A stretch of 64,000 nt of DNA from Flavobacterium ginsenosidimutans (GCF_003254625.1 NZ_QJRJ01000080.1:310001-374000), one strand, 5' to 3'; counted from the first letter of the stretch, positions 52,520-62,468 are shown. Numbers and translations: made by a program. The notes: a model not told the origin generated them from the letters alone.

Positions 52520-53683
52520 TTACTCAATTTTTACAATTTGCCCTCTATCATTTCTGGAATCGCTTCCAATAATAAAATGGGCATTTTTGGGTAAAATTTT
52601 AAAAGTAATACTCTTATCTTTAAGAGTTTCTATGATTTCGATACATTTTTTGAACGAAATGTATCGATTATCCAAAATGATTTCGACCTTTTTTCCCTTA
52701 AAAATCAGGTACGAATTTACCATTTTTTCTTTCGGGATTTCTAAAAAGCTTACTTTATTTTTTAAAGTTAAAGCTATTTTTTGAGAGAAATCTTCATTTA
52801 AAGAATAAAAAACATACGATTCTGGATTGGGTTTTATTCTTGTTTTACCTTGAAACATTTTTATAAAAGAGAAAAACCAAGTTCCGATTTGGATAAAAAA
52901 ACCAAAAAACAATGGTTTCTTAAAATGCTTTTGATAAAAGAAATTCATTGCTTCCTGAAAATGAAGCATATATTTTTCGTCTTTTATTGTGCTTTCTCCT
53001 TTATAATGCAAAACAGTTGTTTCATGAAAATAATAGTTTGTCTTTTCTTTCAGCAACGCGCGATAAGACAAATCAATATCGTCAGCATACATGAAACAAT
53101 CTTCATCAAAACCATTTAAATCTTCATATAGTTTTCTTTCTAAAAACATAAAAGCGCCAACTAGAATATCCACTTTTCCAGTTTGATTTTCATTTAAATG
53201 CTGTGCATAATATTGATTAAAAAGTCTGGTTTTAGGAAAGATTTTATACAATCCGAAAATTTTTGTGAAGGAAACCCAAGGCGTTGGAACTCCGCGTTTG
53301 CTTTCTGGAAGAAATTCTCCTGTTCCGTCAATTAGCTTACAGCCAATGATTCCGAGATTGTTTTGCCTTTCGGCGAAAGCCAGAATCTTTGTAAAAGTAT
53401 CTTCCACAACAACGGTATCAGGATTTAAAATACAGATGTATTTTCCTTTCGCTTGACGAACGCCAATATTATTGCCTTTTGGAAAACCAAAATTCTCTTT
53501 GTTTTCAATCAGTTTTATGTCTGGAAATTTTTCTTTCATCATCAAAACACTTTCGTCTGATGAATTATTATCCACTACAATAATTTCAGCATCGATTGAT
53601 GCAATTGCTTCCTGAACACTTAAAACGCATTGTTCTAGAAAGTAACGCACATTATAATTGAGAATAACAACCGATAATTGCAT
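52520..53683 (-). CDS. Family 2 glycosyltransferase
   Basis: The 387-residue protein opens QLSVVILNYNVRYFLEQCVLS. It has IIVVDNNSSDESV, GFPKGNNIGVRQAKGKYICILNPDTVV and a DxD-containing FMYADDIDLSYRA, which mark GT2 enzymes that build surface polysaccharide. A membrane-associated stretch (FFGFFIQIGTWFFSFI) at about 265-285 anchors it at the inner face. The last 90 residues form a separate basic/hydrophobic part with no clear match. The sugar donor is unknown. Confidence 0.9.
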   Translation of the reverse strand: MQLSVVILNYNVRYFLEQCVLSVQEAIASIDAEIIVVDNNSSDESVLMMKEKFPDIKLIENKENFGFPKGNNIGVRQAKGKYICILNPDTVVVEDTFTKILAFAERQNNLGIIGCKLIDGTGEFLPESKRGVPTPWVSFTKIFGLYKIFPKTRLFNQYYAQHLNENQTGKVDILVGAFMFLERKLYEDLNGFDEDCFMYADDIDLSYRALLKEKTNYYFHETTVLHYKGESTIKDEKYMLHFQEAMNFFYQKHFKKPLFFGFFIQIGTWFFSFIKMFQGKTRIKPNPESYVFYSLNEDFSQKIALTLKNKVSFLEIPKEKMVNSYLIFKGKKVEIILDNRYISFKKCIEIIETLKDKSITFKILPKNAHFIIGSDSRNDRGQIVKIE

Positions 53684-53713
53684 GAATATTGATTCTGTAG
53701 ATTTTGGCCGAAG

Positions 53714-54901
53714 TTAGAAATTTTCTGATAACCCCAAACGCAGAGACCAATCGTTTTTACTAATTCCGTAATCCAAAGCTAAATTACTTCCGTTTCTTTT
53801 ATTCCATTTTATACGGATTCCAGTTCCTACAGCGGGATTCCATTTTCTAAATTGATAAGTATCTATTCTTGAAACTGAAGAAACATTGGTAAAAAAAACT
53901 GCTCCAAAAAAACCGTTTCGGCTAATGTCTGTACGATATTCGGTTTCAAAATAAGCCAAAGCATTACTTCTATATCTGTTTTTAGTAAATCCGCGACCCG
54001 TTTTTCCTTCACGATCCCAGCCTATACTTGGCAGATCCAAATAATGAGGTTTTCCTCCAAACGTTGACCAAAAAAAAGCTCTTGAAGCCCAAACCCGATG
54101 TTTGGTTTTGCTAAAAGAATGATATTTTCTGGCATCAAAATACAAAGACTGCCATTTATCGCCCTCAACTCCGCTGGTATTAATTCGGAAATCGGCTTCA
54201 ACATATAAACCCTGTTCCGGATTAATAATGTTTTCTCTAGAATCGTAAAGACCTTGAAACGCAAAACCAAACGAAGTTTCGTTAGAATAATCGCCATTCA
54301 TGTATTTGTAATAATCAGTTTCGCCGTCTATATAAGATTCTTCCGAAATGTTCTTATAATTATCCAAAAGAAAACCAACTCCGAGTCGATAATTACCGAC
54401 AATCTGCCTCGTTATAAACTGATAAAAACGCCATTGCTGATAATCGAGTGTTGACATTTCTTCTTTAGAATCGTGTTCTCCCAAACCATAAGTGAGCTGC
54501 GGATAAATCATATAACGATAATCTCCAATAAGACTCCATTTATTATCCTTCGAATAAATATAAGATTGAATTGGAAACACAAATTGTTTGCTAAAACTAA
54601 AATAAGGTGAAAAGGTAATCTGAGACATTCTAGTCGTTTCGGGATCGCCCAAATAAAATGTAGTCAAAAAAGAAACAACCAAACCAGTGCTAGAATTAAC
54701 TCCAACAGGAACTGGCAACAAAGAAAAAGTCAGTTTTCTTTTTCTTTCTGGACGAATAGTATCTTGCTTGTCAAAAACCCTATGAATAACATCTAAGATA
54801 TCTCGCGTGCCCACGTCTGTGCTATCATTTTGAGCCTGACAAAACGATCCTATTAAAAATAAAACTAAGAAGTATTTAATTTTTAAACCACTCACACACA
54901 A
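53714..54901 (-). CDS. Outer-membrane beta-barrel of the D15/Omp85 surface-antigen type
   Basis: The product is 395 residues from TTG at 54901; GTG at 54895 is an alternative and no ATG exists near the signal peptide (KYFLVLFLIGSFCQA). The body alternates short amphipathic strands (VGVNSSTGLVVSFLTTFYLGD, YRLGVGFLLDNY) and ends in Phe, as outer-membrane proteins do. YDSRENIINPEQGLYVEADFR matches the Omp85-type barrel. No POTRA domains are present, so it is a short barrel, not BamA. Confidence 0.85.
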   Translation of the reverse strand: MCVSGLKIKYFLVLFLIGSFCQAQNDSTDVGTRDILDVIHRVFDKQDTIRPERKRKLTFSLLPVPVGVNSSTGLVVSFLTTFYLGDPETTRMSQITFSPYFSFSKQFVFPIQSYIYSKDNKWSLIGDYRYMIYPQLTYGLGEHDSKEEMSTLDYQQWRFYQFITRQIVGNYRLGVGFLLDNYKNISEESYIDGETDYYKYMNGDYSNETSFGFAFQGLYDSRENIINPEQGLYVEADFRINTSGVEGDKWQSLYFDARKYHSFSKTKHRVWASRAFFWSTFGGKPHYLDLPSIGWDREGKTGRGFTKNRYRSNALAYFETEYRTDISRNGFFGAVFFTNVSSVSRIDTYQFRKWNPAVGTGIRIKWNKRNGSNLALDYGISKNDWSLRLGLSENF

Positions 54902-55348
54902 TATTTTAAAAACCGTCTCTTACAAATTTAAAATTTTATTAAGAATAACAGTCAAAATTTTGGGTGAATAAAAAAGAATTTCGAATGAATCAAAAAGTTA
55001 TATTTGAAACACTAAATTGTTTGATTTTGAAAACCTTAAATATATTTCGCCTTTGTATTTTTCTTCCATTGATTGTAATCTTTGGTTTTTCGGTAAGCGA
55101 TCAAAAAAAAGAAATAGATCTCGTAAATATAATTTTAACGCAAAGTACGCAAAGATTTTTTCGCAAAGTGCACAAAGAATTTGAGATAAATATTTTAAAA
55201 AAATACAAAGCTCACAAAGCTTTGTGAACTTACCCTTTGTAAAACGCACTTAAAAAACTTTGCTCCCTTTGCGAAAAAATCTTTGCGTACTTTGCGTTAA
55301 AACATTCTCTCAAAAATTCTTTGCATTAAAAAAATAGTTTCAATAAAA
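54902..55348. repeat. Gap with a perfect 36-bp inverted repeat
   Basis: Arms at 55133-55168 and 55267-55302 are exact complements over 36 bases, including GCAAAGTACGCAAAGATTTT, around a 98-base middle that itself has a small palindrome (ACAAAGCTCACAAAGCTTTGTG). The rest of the 447-base gap is AT-rich with no credible gene. It resembles a miniature mobile or dispersed repeat. Confidence 0.8.
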
Positions 55349-56539
55349 CTATAATTGCATCTGAATTTTATATCTATTTAGAATTTTCATTACAAAAAGC
55401 ATAATTATCGAAAATACTAAAGACCACAGAATTCCTGGGACTCCTACTCTGAAATATCCTGGAATAATATGAAAGTTTATAAGCTTACAGAAATAATAAA
55501 TAACACCTGGCAAAATATAAATCAATAACGGATTTGCTGCTGCAGGCATGAAAAATTCACTCCATTTGGTTTGTTTTTTAACTTCCATTAACCAATACAG
55601 AAAATAGAACAAAACAGTACAGATTGCCGCTGAAAACATAGTCCAAGAAGGCGTTCCTTTTATTTTTGAAATTCCGAAATACGGACGAAGTAAAATTGCT
55701 GTCAGCGTAAACAAAACAATAAACCCAATTACAGGCCAATTAATTTTTGAACTGATTTTTCGATCGAAAAACAATAGCGAAATTATTACTCCTGCTGAAA
55801 CTAAAGAAGCATGAGTAAGATGTCCGGCAATAAAACTAAGCCATGACGTATTTTGAACAAAAGAGTTTTCGGTTAAATTAAGAGAATTCATTGTGACAGA
55901 AAAGATTAAAAATCCAATCATTGCCCATAAATTTCCCGAAACCAGCCAATAATAAATTACTGTAAATAAATACGCCCAACCAATCAAACCTAGAATTCCC
56001 CACCATTTTGGCGTCATTCCTCTTTCTCCAGTATCTTGAATATATAAAAAGTAGAGTGCAATAAGAACTAAAATTCCACCATATTGCAATACATTTTTCA
56101 ACCAAACAGGAAAATCTTTTGGGTATTTGTTCCAAATTGGAATTGGCATTGCGTAAGCCAATAATGCCCAAAATGCTGGCTCAATAATCATTTTTGCTGA
56201 ATCGTAACCATATTCAGCATTAACCATAAAAACACCAATTATTATAAGTGCCAATGCTCTTTTTAGCGTGTGTGTCCAGATTGTTTTCGGGCTATCCCCT
56301 TTAATCAATCTGGCATTAAAAGCAAACGGAATCGACATTCCAACAATGAATAAAAAAGCAGGAAAAACTAAATCAACAAAGGTCATTGCATCTGCATCTG
56401 CTGGCATATGTCTCATCCATTGTGGAACATTAGTAATACTTGCCAGTTCGTTTACAAAAATCATCACAAAAATGGTAATTCCACGCAAAGCATCTATAGA
56501 AATGATTCTCTGATTGAATAAATTCTCTTTTATTTTCAT
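55349..56539 (-). CDS. NagX-like/DUF5009 membrane acyltransferase-type protein, second paralogue
   Basis: The 396-residue protein has 10-12 membrane helices. The opening RIISIDALRGITIFVMIFVNE and FVDLVFPAFLFIVGMSIPFAF match the NagX and heparan-acetyltransferase type, like the protein at 39327-40598, though the two are clearly diverged. The segment MRHMPADADAMTF is specific to this branch. Function in bacteria is unproven. It is divergent from the capsule phosphatase gene. Confidence 0.85.
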   Translation of the reverse strand: MKIKENLFNQRIISIDALRGITIFVMIFVNELASITNVPQWMRHMPADADAMTFVDLVFPAFLFIVGMSIPFAFNARLIKGDSPKTIWTHTLKRALALIIIGVFMVNAEYGYDSAKMIIEPAFWALLAYAMPIPIWNKYPKDFPVWLKNVLQYGGILVLIALYFLYIQDTGERGMTPKWWGILGLIGWAYLFTVIYYWLVSGNLWAMIGFLIFSVTMNSLNLTENSFVQNTSWLSFIAGHLTHASLVSAGVIISLLFFDRKISSKINWPVIGFIVLFTLTAILLRPYFGISKIKGTPSWTMFSAAICTVLFYFLYWLMEVKKQTKWSEFFMPAAANPLLIYILPGVIYYFCKLINFHIIPGYFRVGVPGILWSLVFSIIMLFVMKILNRYKIQMQL

Positions 56540-56651
56540 AATTTTTTACTTTTTTACTAAAAATCAAATATAACATAATTCTAAAATGTCTTATTAGAAA
56601 TTCTAGATTAATTTTGTACTCTAATAAATTGAGTCACACATTTTTTACCCC

Positions 56652-57389
56652 ATGTTGTCATTTTTCAAATCTAAACCCATTTTAAAAGAGCTATTAGACG
56701 GTAGTTTTGTAGATATTCATTCTCACGTCCTGCCAGGAATTGATGACGGAGCAAAAAATATTACCAAATCGATTGCGCTTTCAAAATCTCTGAAAGAATT
56801 GGGTATTTCTCAAATTATTACAACTCCACATATCAATCATTATGTTTGGAACAATTCTCCTGAAATTATTCAATCTAAACTTCAGGAAACCCAAAATGCA
56901 TTAAAAGAAAATAAAATTGAAACCCCAATACGGGCTGCCGCAGAATATTTTATAGACAGTTGGTTTGAAAATCATTTTAAAGAAGAAAAGCTGCTTACCT
57001 TAAAAGACAATTATGTTTTGGTGGAGATGTCTTATTTAAATGCTCCTTTAAACATTTATAAAACAATTTTTGAAATACAAGTTGCAGGTTATATTCCTGT
57101 TTTGGCACATCCTGAAAGATATGTTTTCTATCATAATAAATTTTCGGAGTACGAAAAATTAAAAAATGCTGGATGTCGTTTTCAGCTGAATTTACTTTCT
57201 ACAGTAGAATACTACGGTTCTAAAATCACTAAAATGGCCGATGAACTTTTAGAGAAAGGAATGTATGATTTTTGCGGAACCGATGTTCATCACAAAAAAC
57301 ATATTGAAGCTTTTGATAATAAGCTAAAAATTAAAAATATAAATCCTTTAAAAGAGGTTATAACGAATAATCAGTTTTTTAAATTTTAA
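56652..57389 (+). CDS. CpsB/CapC-type tyrosine-protein phosphatase (PHP domain)
   Basis: The 245-residue protein has PHP metal-binding motifs: DIHSHVLPGIDDGAKN near residue 21, TTPHIN, AAAEYFID, LAHPERY and CGTDVHHK. This layout is the CpsB phosphatase that removes phosphate from the capsule tyrosine kinase. It overlaps no gene but ends 4 bases from the convergent polyprenyl glycosylphosphotransferase gene. No Wzc-like kinase is in the window. Confidence 0.9.
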   Translation: MLSFFKSKPILKELLDGSFVDIHSHVLPGIDDGAKNITKSIALSKSLKELGISQIITTPHINHYVWNNSPEIIQSKLQETQNALKENKIETPIRAAAEYFIDSWFENHFKEEKLLTLKDNYVLVEMSYLNAPLNIYKTIFEIQVAGYIPVLAHPERYVFYHNKFSEYEKLKNAGCRFQLNLLSTVEYYGSKITKMADELLEKGMYDFCGTDVHHKKHIEAFDNKLKIKNINPLKEVITNNQFFKF

Positions 57390-57393
57390 AAAT

Positions 57394-58812
57394 CTAATAA
57401 GCGTTTTCTTCTCCTTTAAAAATATTAATAACGGTTTTAACTATAATTCTCATATCGAGCAGAAAACTCCAGTTTTCGATATACCAGATATCGTATTCCA
57501 CTCTATTTTCCATATCGCTTAAAACCTTAGTTTCGCCTCTATAACCATTTACCTGCGCCCAGCCAGTAATTCCTGGTTTCGCATATTGACGCACTAAATA
57601 ATTACTTATCAAATCACTGTATTCTTTAGCAAGTTTAACCATGTGCGGTCTTGGCCCTACAACAGACATATCTCCCCAAAAAACATTAAAAAACTGAGGT
57701 AATTCGTCAATACTGGTTTTACGAATAAAAGCGCCAAATTTAGTAATACGGGCATCTCCTTTTTCAGCTTGTTTATTGTGTGCTAAAACATTAACATGCA
57801 TACTTCTAAATTTCAAGCACGTAAAAGTTCTATTATCTCTTCCTGATCTTTTCTGTTTAAAAAATATTGGACCAGGCGATTCTAATTTTATAATAATCAT
57901 GATTATAGGAAAGAGCCACGGAAAAATCAGCAATATTACCAGACTTGAAAAACAGACATCAAAAATCTTTTTTATAACCCTGTTCGAAGCGAACTCCATT
58001 GGTTCTGTACGAAACATTAAAACAGGAGTGTTTTCATAAAAAGTAACTTCTACTCTGCTTGCTTTTGTGTAGAGCTGGAAATCTGGAATAAATTTTATAC
58101 GAACCATATTCTGTTCGCAAATCCTAATAAGTTCATTAATTATCTCGATGTTTTCAATGTGTAATGCAACATACATTTCATCGATTTTCTTATCAATTAC
58201 AAAGTTTTCTACGTCATCAAATTGTCCGATGATAAGAGCTGGATCAACGGTTGTTTCTATATTTTTTTTATCAAAAAAACCTAAAAATCGATATCCGTAA
58301 GTCAAATCTTTTCCGAGTACTTTACGAATTCTTTCTCCACTTTCATTGGCACCGACGATTATAAATGTCTTAAAATTATATCCTTTACTTCTAATATATT
58401 TTAGAAGTTTCATAGAAAAAAACCTTGTAAACATTAGCAGACCAAAAAAGATCAAATAAAAATATACCATTCTAAGCCTTGATATATCGCCATATTTCAG
58501 GTAAACAACCGAAACAGAAATTAAAGCTGCGTGAATTGAAATCTTTTTAATTGTTCTCCATAAAATAGACTCTATAGGTTCTATACGAATGCTTCTATTC
58601 GAATCGCTTTGAAGCAATAATGCAATCCACACTAAAGCTGCCAACAAAGAAACCGTTCTTTCTTCTTTGGACAACAATTTATCTAAACTTCCAAATCTTG
58701 CCAATGCAGAAAGCACTGTTGCTAAATTCAGTAATATAACATCTACCACAACAAACAAAAGCTTGAAGTAACGCGAAATTCGGTAATGCGATAGTTGTTG
58801 TAAAATTTTCAT
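57394..58812 (-). CDS. Polyprenyl glycosylphosphotransferase (WcaJ-like)
   Basis: The likely start is the ATG at 58812 (MKILQQLSHYRISRY), giving 472 residues; a longer frame starts at 58878 but adds odd residues. Four membrane helices lie in the first 130 residues, then a Rossmann-like domain (FKTFIIVGANESGERIRKVL). The C-terminal catalytic domain has KKIFDVCFSSLVIL, LESPGPIFFKQKRSGRDNRTF, CLKFRSMH and SVVGPRPHMV. It places the first sugar phosphate on undecaprenyl phosphate for exopolysaccharide. Confidence 0.93.
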   Translation of the reverse strand: MKILQQLSHYRISRYFKLLFVVVDVILLNLATVLSALARFGSLDKLLSKEERTVSLLAALVWIALLLQSDSNRSIRIEPIESILWRTIKKISIHAALISVSVVYLKYGDISRLRMVYFYLIFFGLLMFTRFFSMKLLKYIRSKGYNFKTFIIVGANESGERIRKVLGKDLTYGYRFLGFFDKKNIETTVDPALIIGQFDDVENFVIDKKIDEMYVALHIENIEIINELIRICEQNMVRIKFIPDFQLYTKASRVEVTFYENTPVLMFRTEPMEFASNRVIKKIFDVCFSSLVILLIFPWLFPIIMIIIKLESPGPIFFKQKRSGRDNRTFTCLKFRSMHVNVLAHNKQAEKGDARITKFGAFIRKTSIDELPQFFNVFWGDMSVVGPRPHMVKLAKEYSDLISNYLVRQYAKPGITGWAQVNGYRGETKVLSDMENRVEYDIWYIENWSFLLDMRIIVKTVINIFKGEENAY

Positions 58813-58938
58813 GACGGAGTTCAACTTTATCCTAAAAGACAAAAAAATGTCAAAAATAAAATCGATGCAAAATAACATTTAAATTATATTTTTTGGTACT
58901 TATTTTCTTCTAATTATTTAAAACTTTACCTTTAACGT

Positions 58939-59904
58939 ATGTTAAAAATTATAGTCTTCTTTTTTGCCTTTACTTCTTCGATATATTCGCAAATTTCGGC
59001 GTGTACAGATCCGAAAGCTGAAAATTACAATGCCGCAGCAGAACAAAATGATGGAAATTGTAACTATAAAAATTTACATCTAAAGCCAGAGTATTCTATT
59101 CGTTTAAGCGATTCCATAAAGGAAACCTCGGGATTAATTGCTTTCGAAAATTTGCTTTGGACGCATAATGACGATCACGATACAACCATTTACGGATTAT
59201 ATTCTTTGGGAAAAATTAAAAAGAAAATTGTTCTTCCTGAAGTTATCAATCATGATTGGGAAGAAATCGCGCAAGACAGTACACATATTTTTATTGGTGA
59301 TTTTGGAAATAATTATTCAGGGAACAGAACTGATTTGAAAATTCTTAAAATCGAAAAAAAATCTTTTTTAGAGGAAAGTCCGAAAATTGAAACCATTTCA
59401 TTCACTTACTCTGATCAAACCGATTTTTCTCCTTCAAAACCAAATAAAACCGATTTCGATTGTGAAGCTTTTATTGTTTCTAAAGACAGCATTTACTTGT
59501 TTACCAAACAATGGAAAACGTCTAAAACTACTATTTATGTCCTTTCAAAAGAATCTGGATCTCAGATTGCGAAATTAAAATCTACATTAGACACAAAAGG
59601 TTTGGTCACTGGCGCCACTTATTTGGAAAACAAAAAACTAATTGCTTTATGTGGCTACATCAAAGTTGGAAAACCTTTTTTATATCTGCTTTATGATTTT
59701 AAAGATCACGATTTTTTATCTGGAAATAAAAGACGAATCGATTTAAAACTTCCTTTTCATCAAATCGAAGGAATTACAACAAAAGATGGTTTACATTATT
59801 TTTTAACGAATGAATCTCTTGTTCGAAAACCAGTAATAAATGTTCCACAGCAAATTCATTATTTTGATTTGAGTTCTATACTTGGATCGTATCTCCATAA
59901 ATAA
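58939..59904 (+). CDS. Secreted protein with a calcium-binding-like motif and beta-propeller-like body
   Basis: The 321-residue protein has a signal peptide (VFFFAFTSSIYSQ). Right after it is CTDPKAENYNAAAEQNDGNC, a motif of the type Bacteroidota put between secreted domains. The rest (SDSIKETSGLIAFENLLWTHND, WEEIAQDSTHIFIGDFGNN, DCEAFIVSKDSIYLFTK) has repeated strand-turn units like a beta-propeller or esterase-like repeat protein. No C-terminal sorting domain is seen, so it is probably periplasmic or secreted another way. Family unknown. Confidence 0.75.
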   Translation: MLKIIVFFFAFTSSIYSQISACTDPKAENYNAAAEQNDGNCNYKNLHLKPEYSIRLSDSIKETSGLIAFENLLWTHNDDHDTTIYGLYSLGKIKKKIVLPEVINHDWEEIAQDSTHIFIGDFGNNYSGNRTDLKILKIEKKSFLEESPKIETISFTYSDQTDFSPSKPNKTDFDCEAFIVSKDSIYLFTKQWKTSKTTIYVLSKESGSQIAKLKSTLDTKGLVTGATYLENKKLIALCGYIKVGKPFLYLLYDFKDHDFLSGNKRRIDLKLPFHQIEGITTKDGLHYFLTNESLVRKPVINVPQQIHYFDLSSILGSYLHK

Positions 59905-60017
59905 TTTGAAGTTAATGTTTTTTAGCACATTAAATAAAAGTCAAGCTACTTTTGCAGAAGTCAAATTGAGATAAACTAACTTACCTTTTTCTGAGATTTC
60001 CCGATTAAATATTTGAC

Positions 60018-60047
60018 AAAAAAAGGTGCTCCTTTAATTGAGCACCT
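60018..60047 (-). terminator. Terminator after the M28 peptidase gene
   Basis: AGGTGCTC (60024-60031) and GAGCACCT (60040-60047) form the stem; on the minus strand a run of seven T follows (60018-60024). The gap up to 59905 holds nothing else. Confidence 0.85.
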
Positions 60048-60075
60048 GTTCTGCGTGGTTAAAAAAACTATTTGC

Positions 60076-61539
60076 TTATTGTTTTTTATTGATAACTTTC
60101 GGCCTTTGCAGCTCATTTGCTAAAATCCAGCCTGTACGGTATATCCATTCCGTCATTTTATGCAGTTTTGCAAAATCAATATTCTCAGATTCATCCATTG
60201 GAGTATGGTATTGGCTGTGCAGTACACTTGTAAAAAATACAGCTGGTATATTTTTTCTAGCGTAAGGCAGATGGTCTGATCTAAAATAAAAGAATTCAGG
60301 ATGTTCAGGTCTGTCCCAAAGCTTATCAAGTTCGAATTTTGGCCCTTCATCATTAGCTTTTTTAGCTGCATTTACTAAATCTAAAGAATTTTGATGCGGA
60401 TCACTTGAACCTAAAAGGGCAGCTTGATTAATATCATTTCTGCCAATCATGTCTCCGTTTAAGACGGCAATTATATCTTTTTCTGGTACGGTAGGATGTT
60501 CAGCATACCAACTAGACCCTAATAAACCACGTTCTTCTGAACCATGAAATACAAATAAAGCAGATCTTTTTCCTGGCTGTTTTTTAAATGCTCTTGCAAT
60601 TGAGAGCATTGCAACACAAGTACTTGCATTATCATCTGCCCCATTATAAATTGAATCTTGTTCGTATTTTTGCCTTACGCCATCATGATCCTGATGTCCA
60701 CTGAAAAGAACATATTCATTTTTTAATTTGGCATCTTTACCTTCCACTTTTCCAACAACATTCACCGATGGATATTTGTAGGTTTCAGAAATCACTTCGG
60801 CTGATAAATTTTCTTTTGTGTTTTTAAGAAATTCCAATTGATCGTTATGAACCCAAAAAGCGGGCATTCTAGGCGGAAGCGGCATTTTATCTCGATATCC
60901 TTCAATACCATATACACCGCGTTTCATTTGCGGTTCTACTTCAGACCAGCATTTTTCGCCAAATTCATCTGCAACAATAATAAGAGCGGCCGCACCTCTA
61001 TAAGCTAAATCTTCGTAATATTTCTGCTTCACAAATCCGGGATAACGTCGTTCAAAAAGCGAGATATTATCTGAAATTCCGTCTTTTGATGCCAGAACAA
61101 CAACAGCTTTTCCTTTTACATCTATTTTTCTGATTTCTTCTGCAGAAACTTTTCCTAAAAATAATATTGGCGCTTCGACTTTGTTTGTGGTTGTTTCAGC
61201 AACCAGAACTTCATTCCATAATTTAAACTCTTTTTGTCCGATTTTAAATTTGGAATTATTGGTAACCTGATGTCTGTATAAATCAAAAAACTGAAAAAAA
61301 GTGCCATCGTCTCCAGCGGGAGACATTCCGGCTTCTTTTGCTTTCTCTGCCAGCCAAACAGAAACTTTTAATTCATCTAAAGTACCTGCTTCGCGCCCAT
61401 TAAAATGGTCACCAGCCATTTGGTACATATCTGTTTTAAGATCCTTTAAAGTTATAGCGCTAACCAAAGGTTTTTTTGCCATTTGTGAAAAAATCACATT
61501 ACAGCTTAAACTGAATAATAAAAATAACTTCTTCTTCAT
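60076..61539 (-). CDS. M28-family zinc aminopeptidase, secreted
   Basis: The 487-residue protein has a signal peptide (LFLLFSLSCNVIFSQ). Its inserted PA domain lies at about 110-250 (KGKAVVVLASKDG, YRGAAALIIVADEFG). The metal-binding motifs are FSGHQDHDG, NGADDNASTCVAML, FHGSEERGLLGS and NGDMIGRND, with HSQYHTPMD near the end. These are the ligands of a two-zinc M28 peptidase. A secreted aminopeptidase fits a protein-degrading lifestyle. It has a good promoter upstream. Confidence 0.94.
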   Translation of the reverse strand: MKKKLFLLFSLSCNVIFSQMAKKPLVSAITLKDLKTDMYQMAGDHFNGREAGTLDELKVSVWLAEKAKEAGMSPAGDDGTFFQFFDLYRHQVTNNSKFKIGQKEFKLWNEVLVAETTTNKVEAPILFLGKVSAEEIRKIDVKGKAVVVLASKDGISDNISLFERRYPGFVKQKYYEDLAYRGAAALIIVADEFGEKCWSEVEPQMKRGVYGIEGYRDKMPLPPRMPAFWVHNDQLEFLKNTKENLSAEVISETYKYPSVNVVGKVEGKDAKLKNEYVLFSGHQDHDGVRQKYEQDSIYNGADDNASTCVAMLSIARAFKKQPGKRSALFVFHGSEERGLLGSSWYAEHPTVPEKDIIAVLNGDMIGRNDINQAALLGSSDPHQNSLDLVNAAKKANDEGPKFELDKLWDRPEHPEFFYFRSDHLPYARKNIPAVFFTSVLHSQYHTPMDESENIDFAKLHKMTEWIYRTGWILANELQRPKVINKKQ

Positions 61540-61880
61540 AATTAAAAATCAAATTAAAGATTGAATAATTTTCTGATAAAAAAAGAAGGGTCTGAAAAAA
61601 AGACAAATCTATGTTTTTTATAAATATACTTCAAAAAAAGATAAAATTTCAATTCTATTCTGCTCAATTTTCAATAAAAACAAGACTTAACCTACAATAT
61701 ATCAAACATCAAAATAAAACGCTATTGAATCTTATTCAAAAGAGCATTACTTATTTTTACGATAATTTATTATTTTAATGATATAATGGTAAAACAACAT
61801 TTTTCGAGGCATATTATCGATAAATAATCTTCATTTCAAAAAAAATAAATAATATTGCTAAATTGATTGTTACTAAAAAC
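61540..61880. other. AT-rich divergent gap
   Basis: Apart from the promoter of the M28 gene at 61604-61634, I see no repeat, RNA or gene in this 341-base gap. The ECF sigma factor must start from its right half, but no exact -7 box is visible there. Confidence 0.5.
61604..61634 (-). promoter_or_regulatory. Full consensus promoter for the M28 peptidase gene
   Basis: On the minus strand TTG (61634-61632) is 20 bases before TAGATTTG (61611-61604), matching the Bacteroidota TTG-N17-23-TAnnTTTG promoter in both elements. The ATG is 64 bases further. Confidence 0.65.
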
Positions 61881-62468
61881 ATGGCTCAAAATTCAAATAT
61901 TGACGAAAAAAAACTTCTTCTTGAATTATCTCAAGGAAGTGAGCTTGCTTTTACAAATATGTACAATCAGTATAAAAATATTGTTTACTCTACTGCTTTA
62001 AGAATTACTAAGTCCAAAATCTTATCTGAAGAAGCAGTACAAGATATTTTCTTGAAAATTTGGCAGAATAAAGAAAACTTGTCGGAGATCGATAGCTTTG
62101 AAAATTACATTTATATAATCTCCCGCAATCATTTATTCAACTCGATAAAAAAAATTGCTCGAGAAACTAATCTTATAACCGAAATCAATCAAAAAGATAC
62201 CGGTTTTATTGACACTGATAGTAATATAAAAGACGAACAGTATACTACTATTTTGAACCAGATTGTAGATCAGCTTCCACCTCAGCAGCAAAAAGTCTAT
62301 AAAATGGCTAAATGGGACGGATTGAGCCATCAAAAAATTGGTGAAGATTTAGGAATTTCTACCGAGACTGTAAAAAAGCATATGGCTCAGGCTCTAAAAT
62401 TTATCCGTCTTAAAATTTCTCCTTACATGAATATATTCATGTCGCTTCTTCTATTTTTAAAATTCTAG
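61881..62468 (+). CDS. ECF RNA polymerase sigma factor
   Basis: The ATG at 61881 (MAQNSNIDEKKLL) gives 195 residues; a TTG at 61863 is in frame. Region 2 is ELAFTNMYNQYKNIVYSTALRI with ILSEEAVQDIFLKIWQNK. Region 4 is QLPPQQQKVYKMAKWDGLSHQKIGEDLGISTETVKKHM. This is the Bacteroidota group that works with a FecR anti-sigma and a SusC transporter carrying an STN domain. The FecR gene follows 221 bases on. A hydrophobic tail (MNIFMSLLLFLKF) is usual in the group. Confidence 0.95.
   Translation: MAQNSNIDEKKLLLELSQGSELAFTNMYNQYKNIVYSTALRITKSKILSEEAVQDIFLKIWQNKENLSEIDSFENYIYIISRNHLFNSIKKIARETNLITEINQKDTGFIDTDSNIKDEQYTTILNQIVDQLPPQQQKVYKMAKWDGLSHQKIGEDLGISTETVKKHMAQALKFIRLKISPYMNIFMSLLLFLKF

Noticed and set aside
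54964..55227. 87-codon plus-strand frame
   Set aside because: Its last third is the arm of the 36-bp inverted repeat, and the rest is AT-rich low-complexity sequence without a domain.
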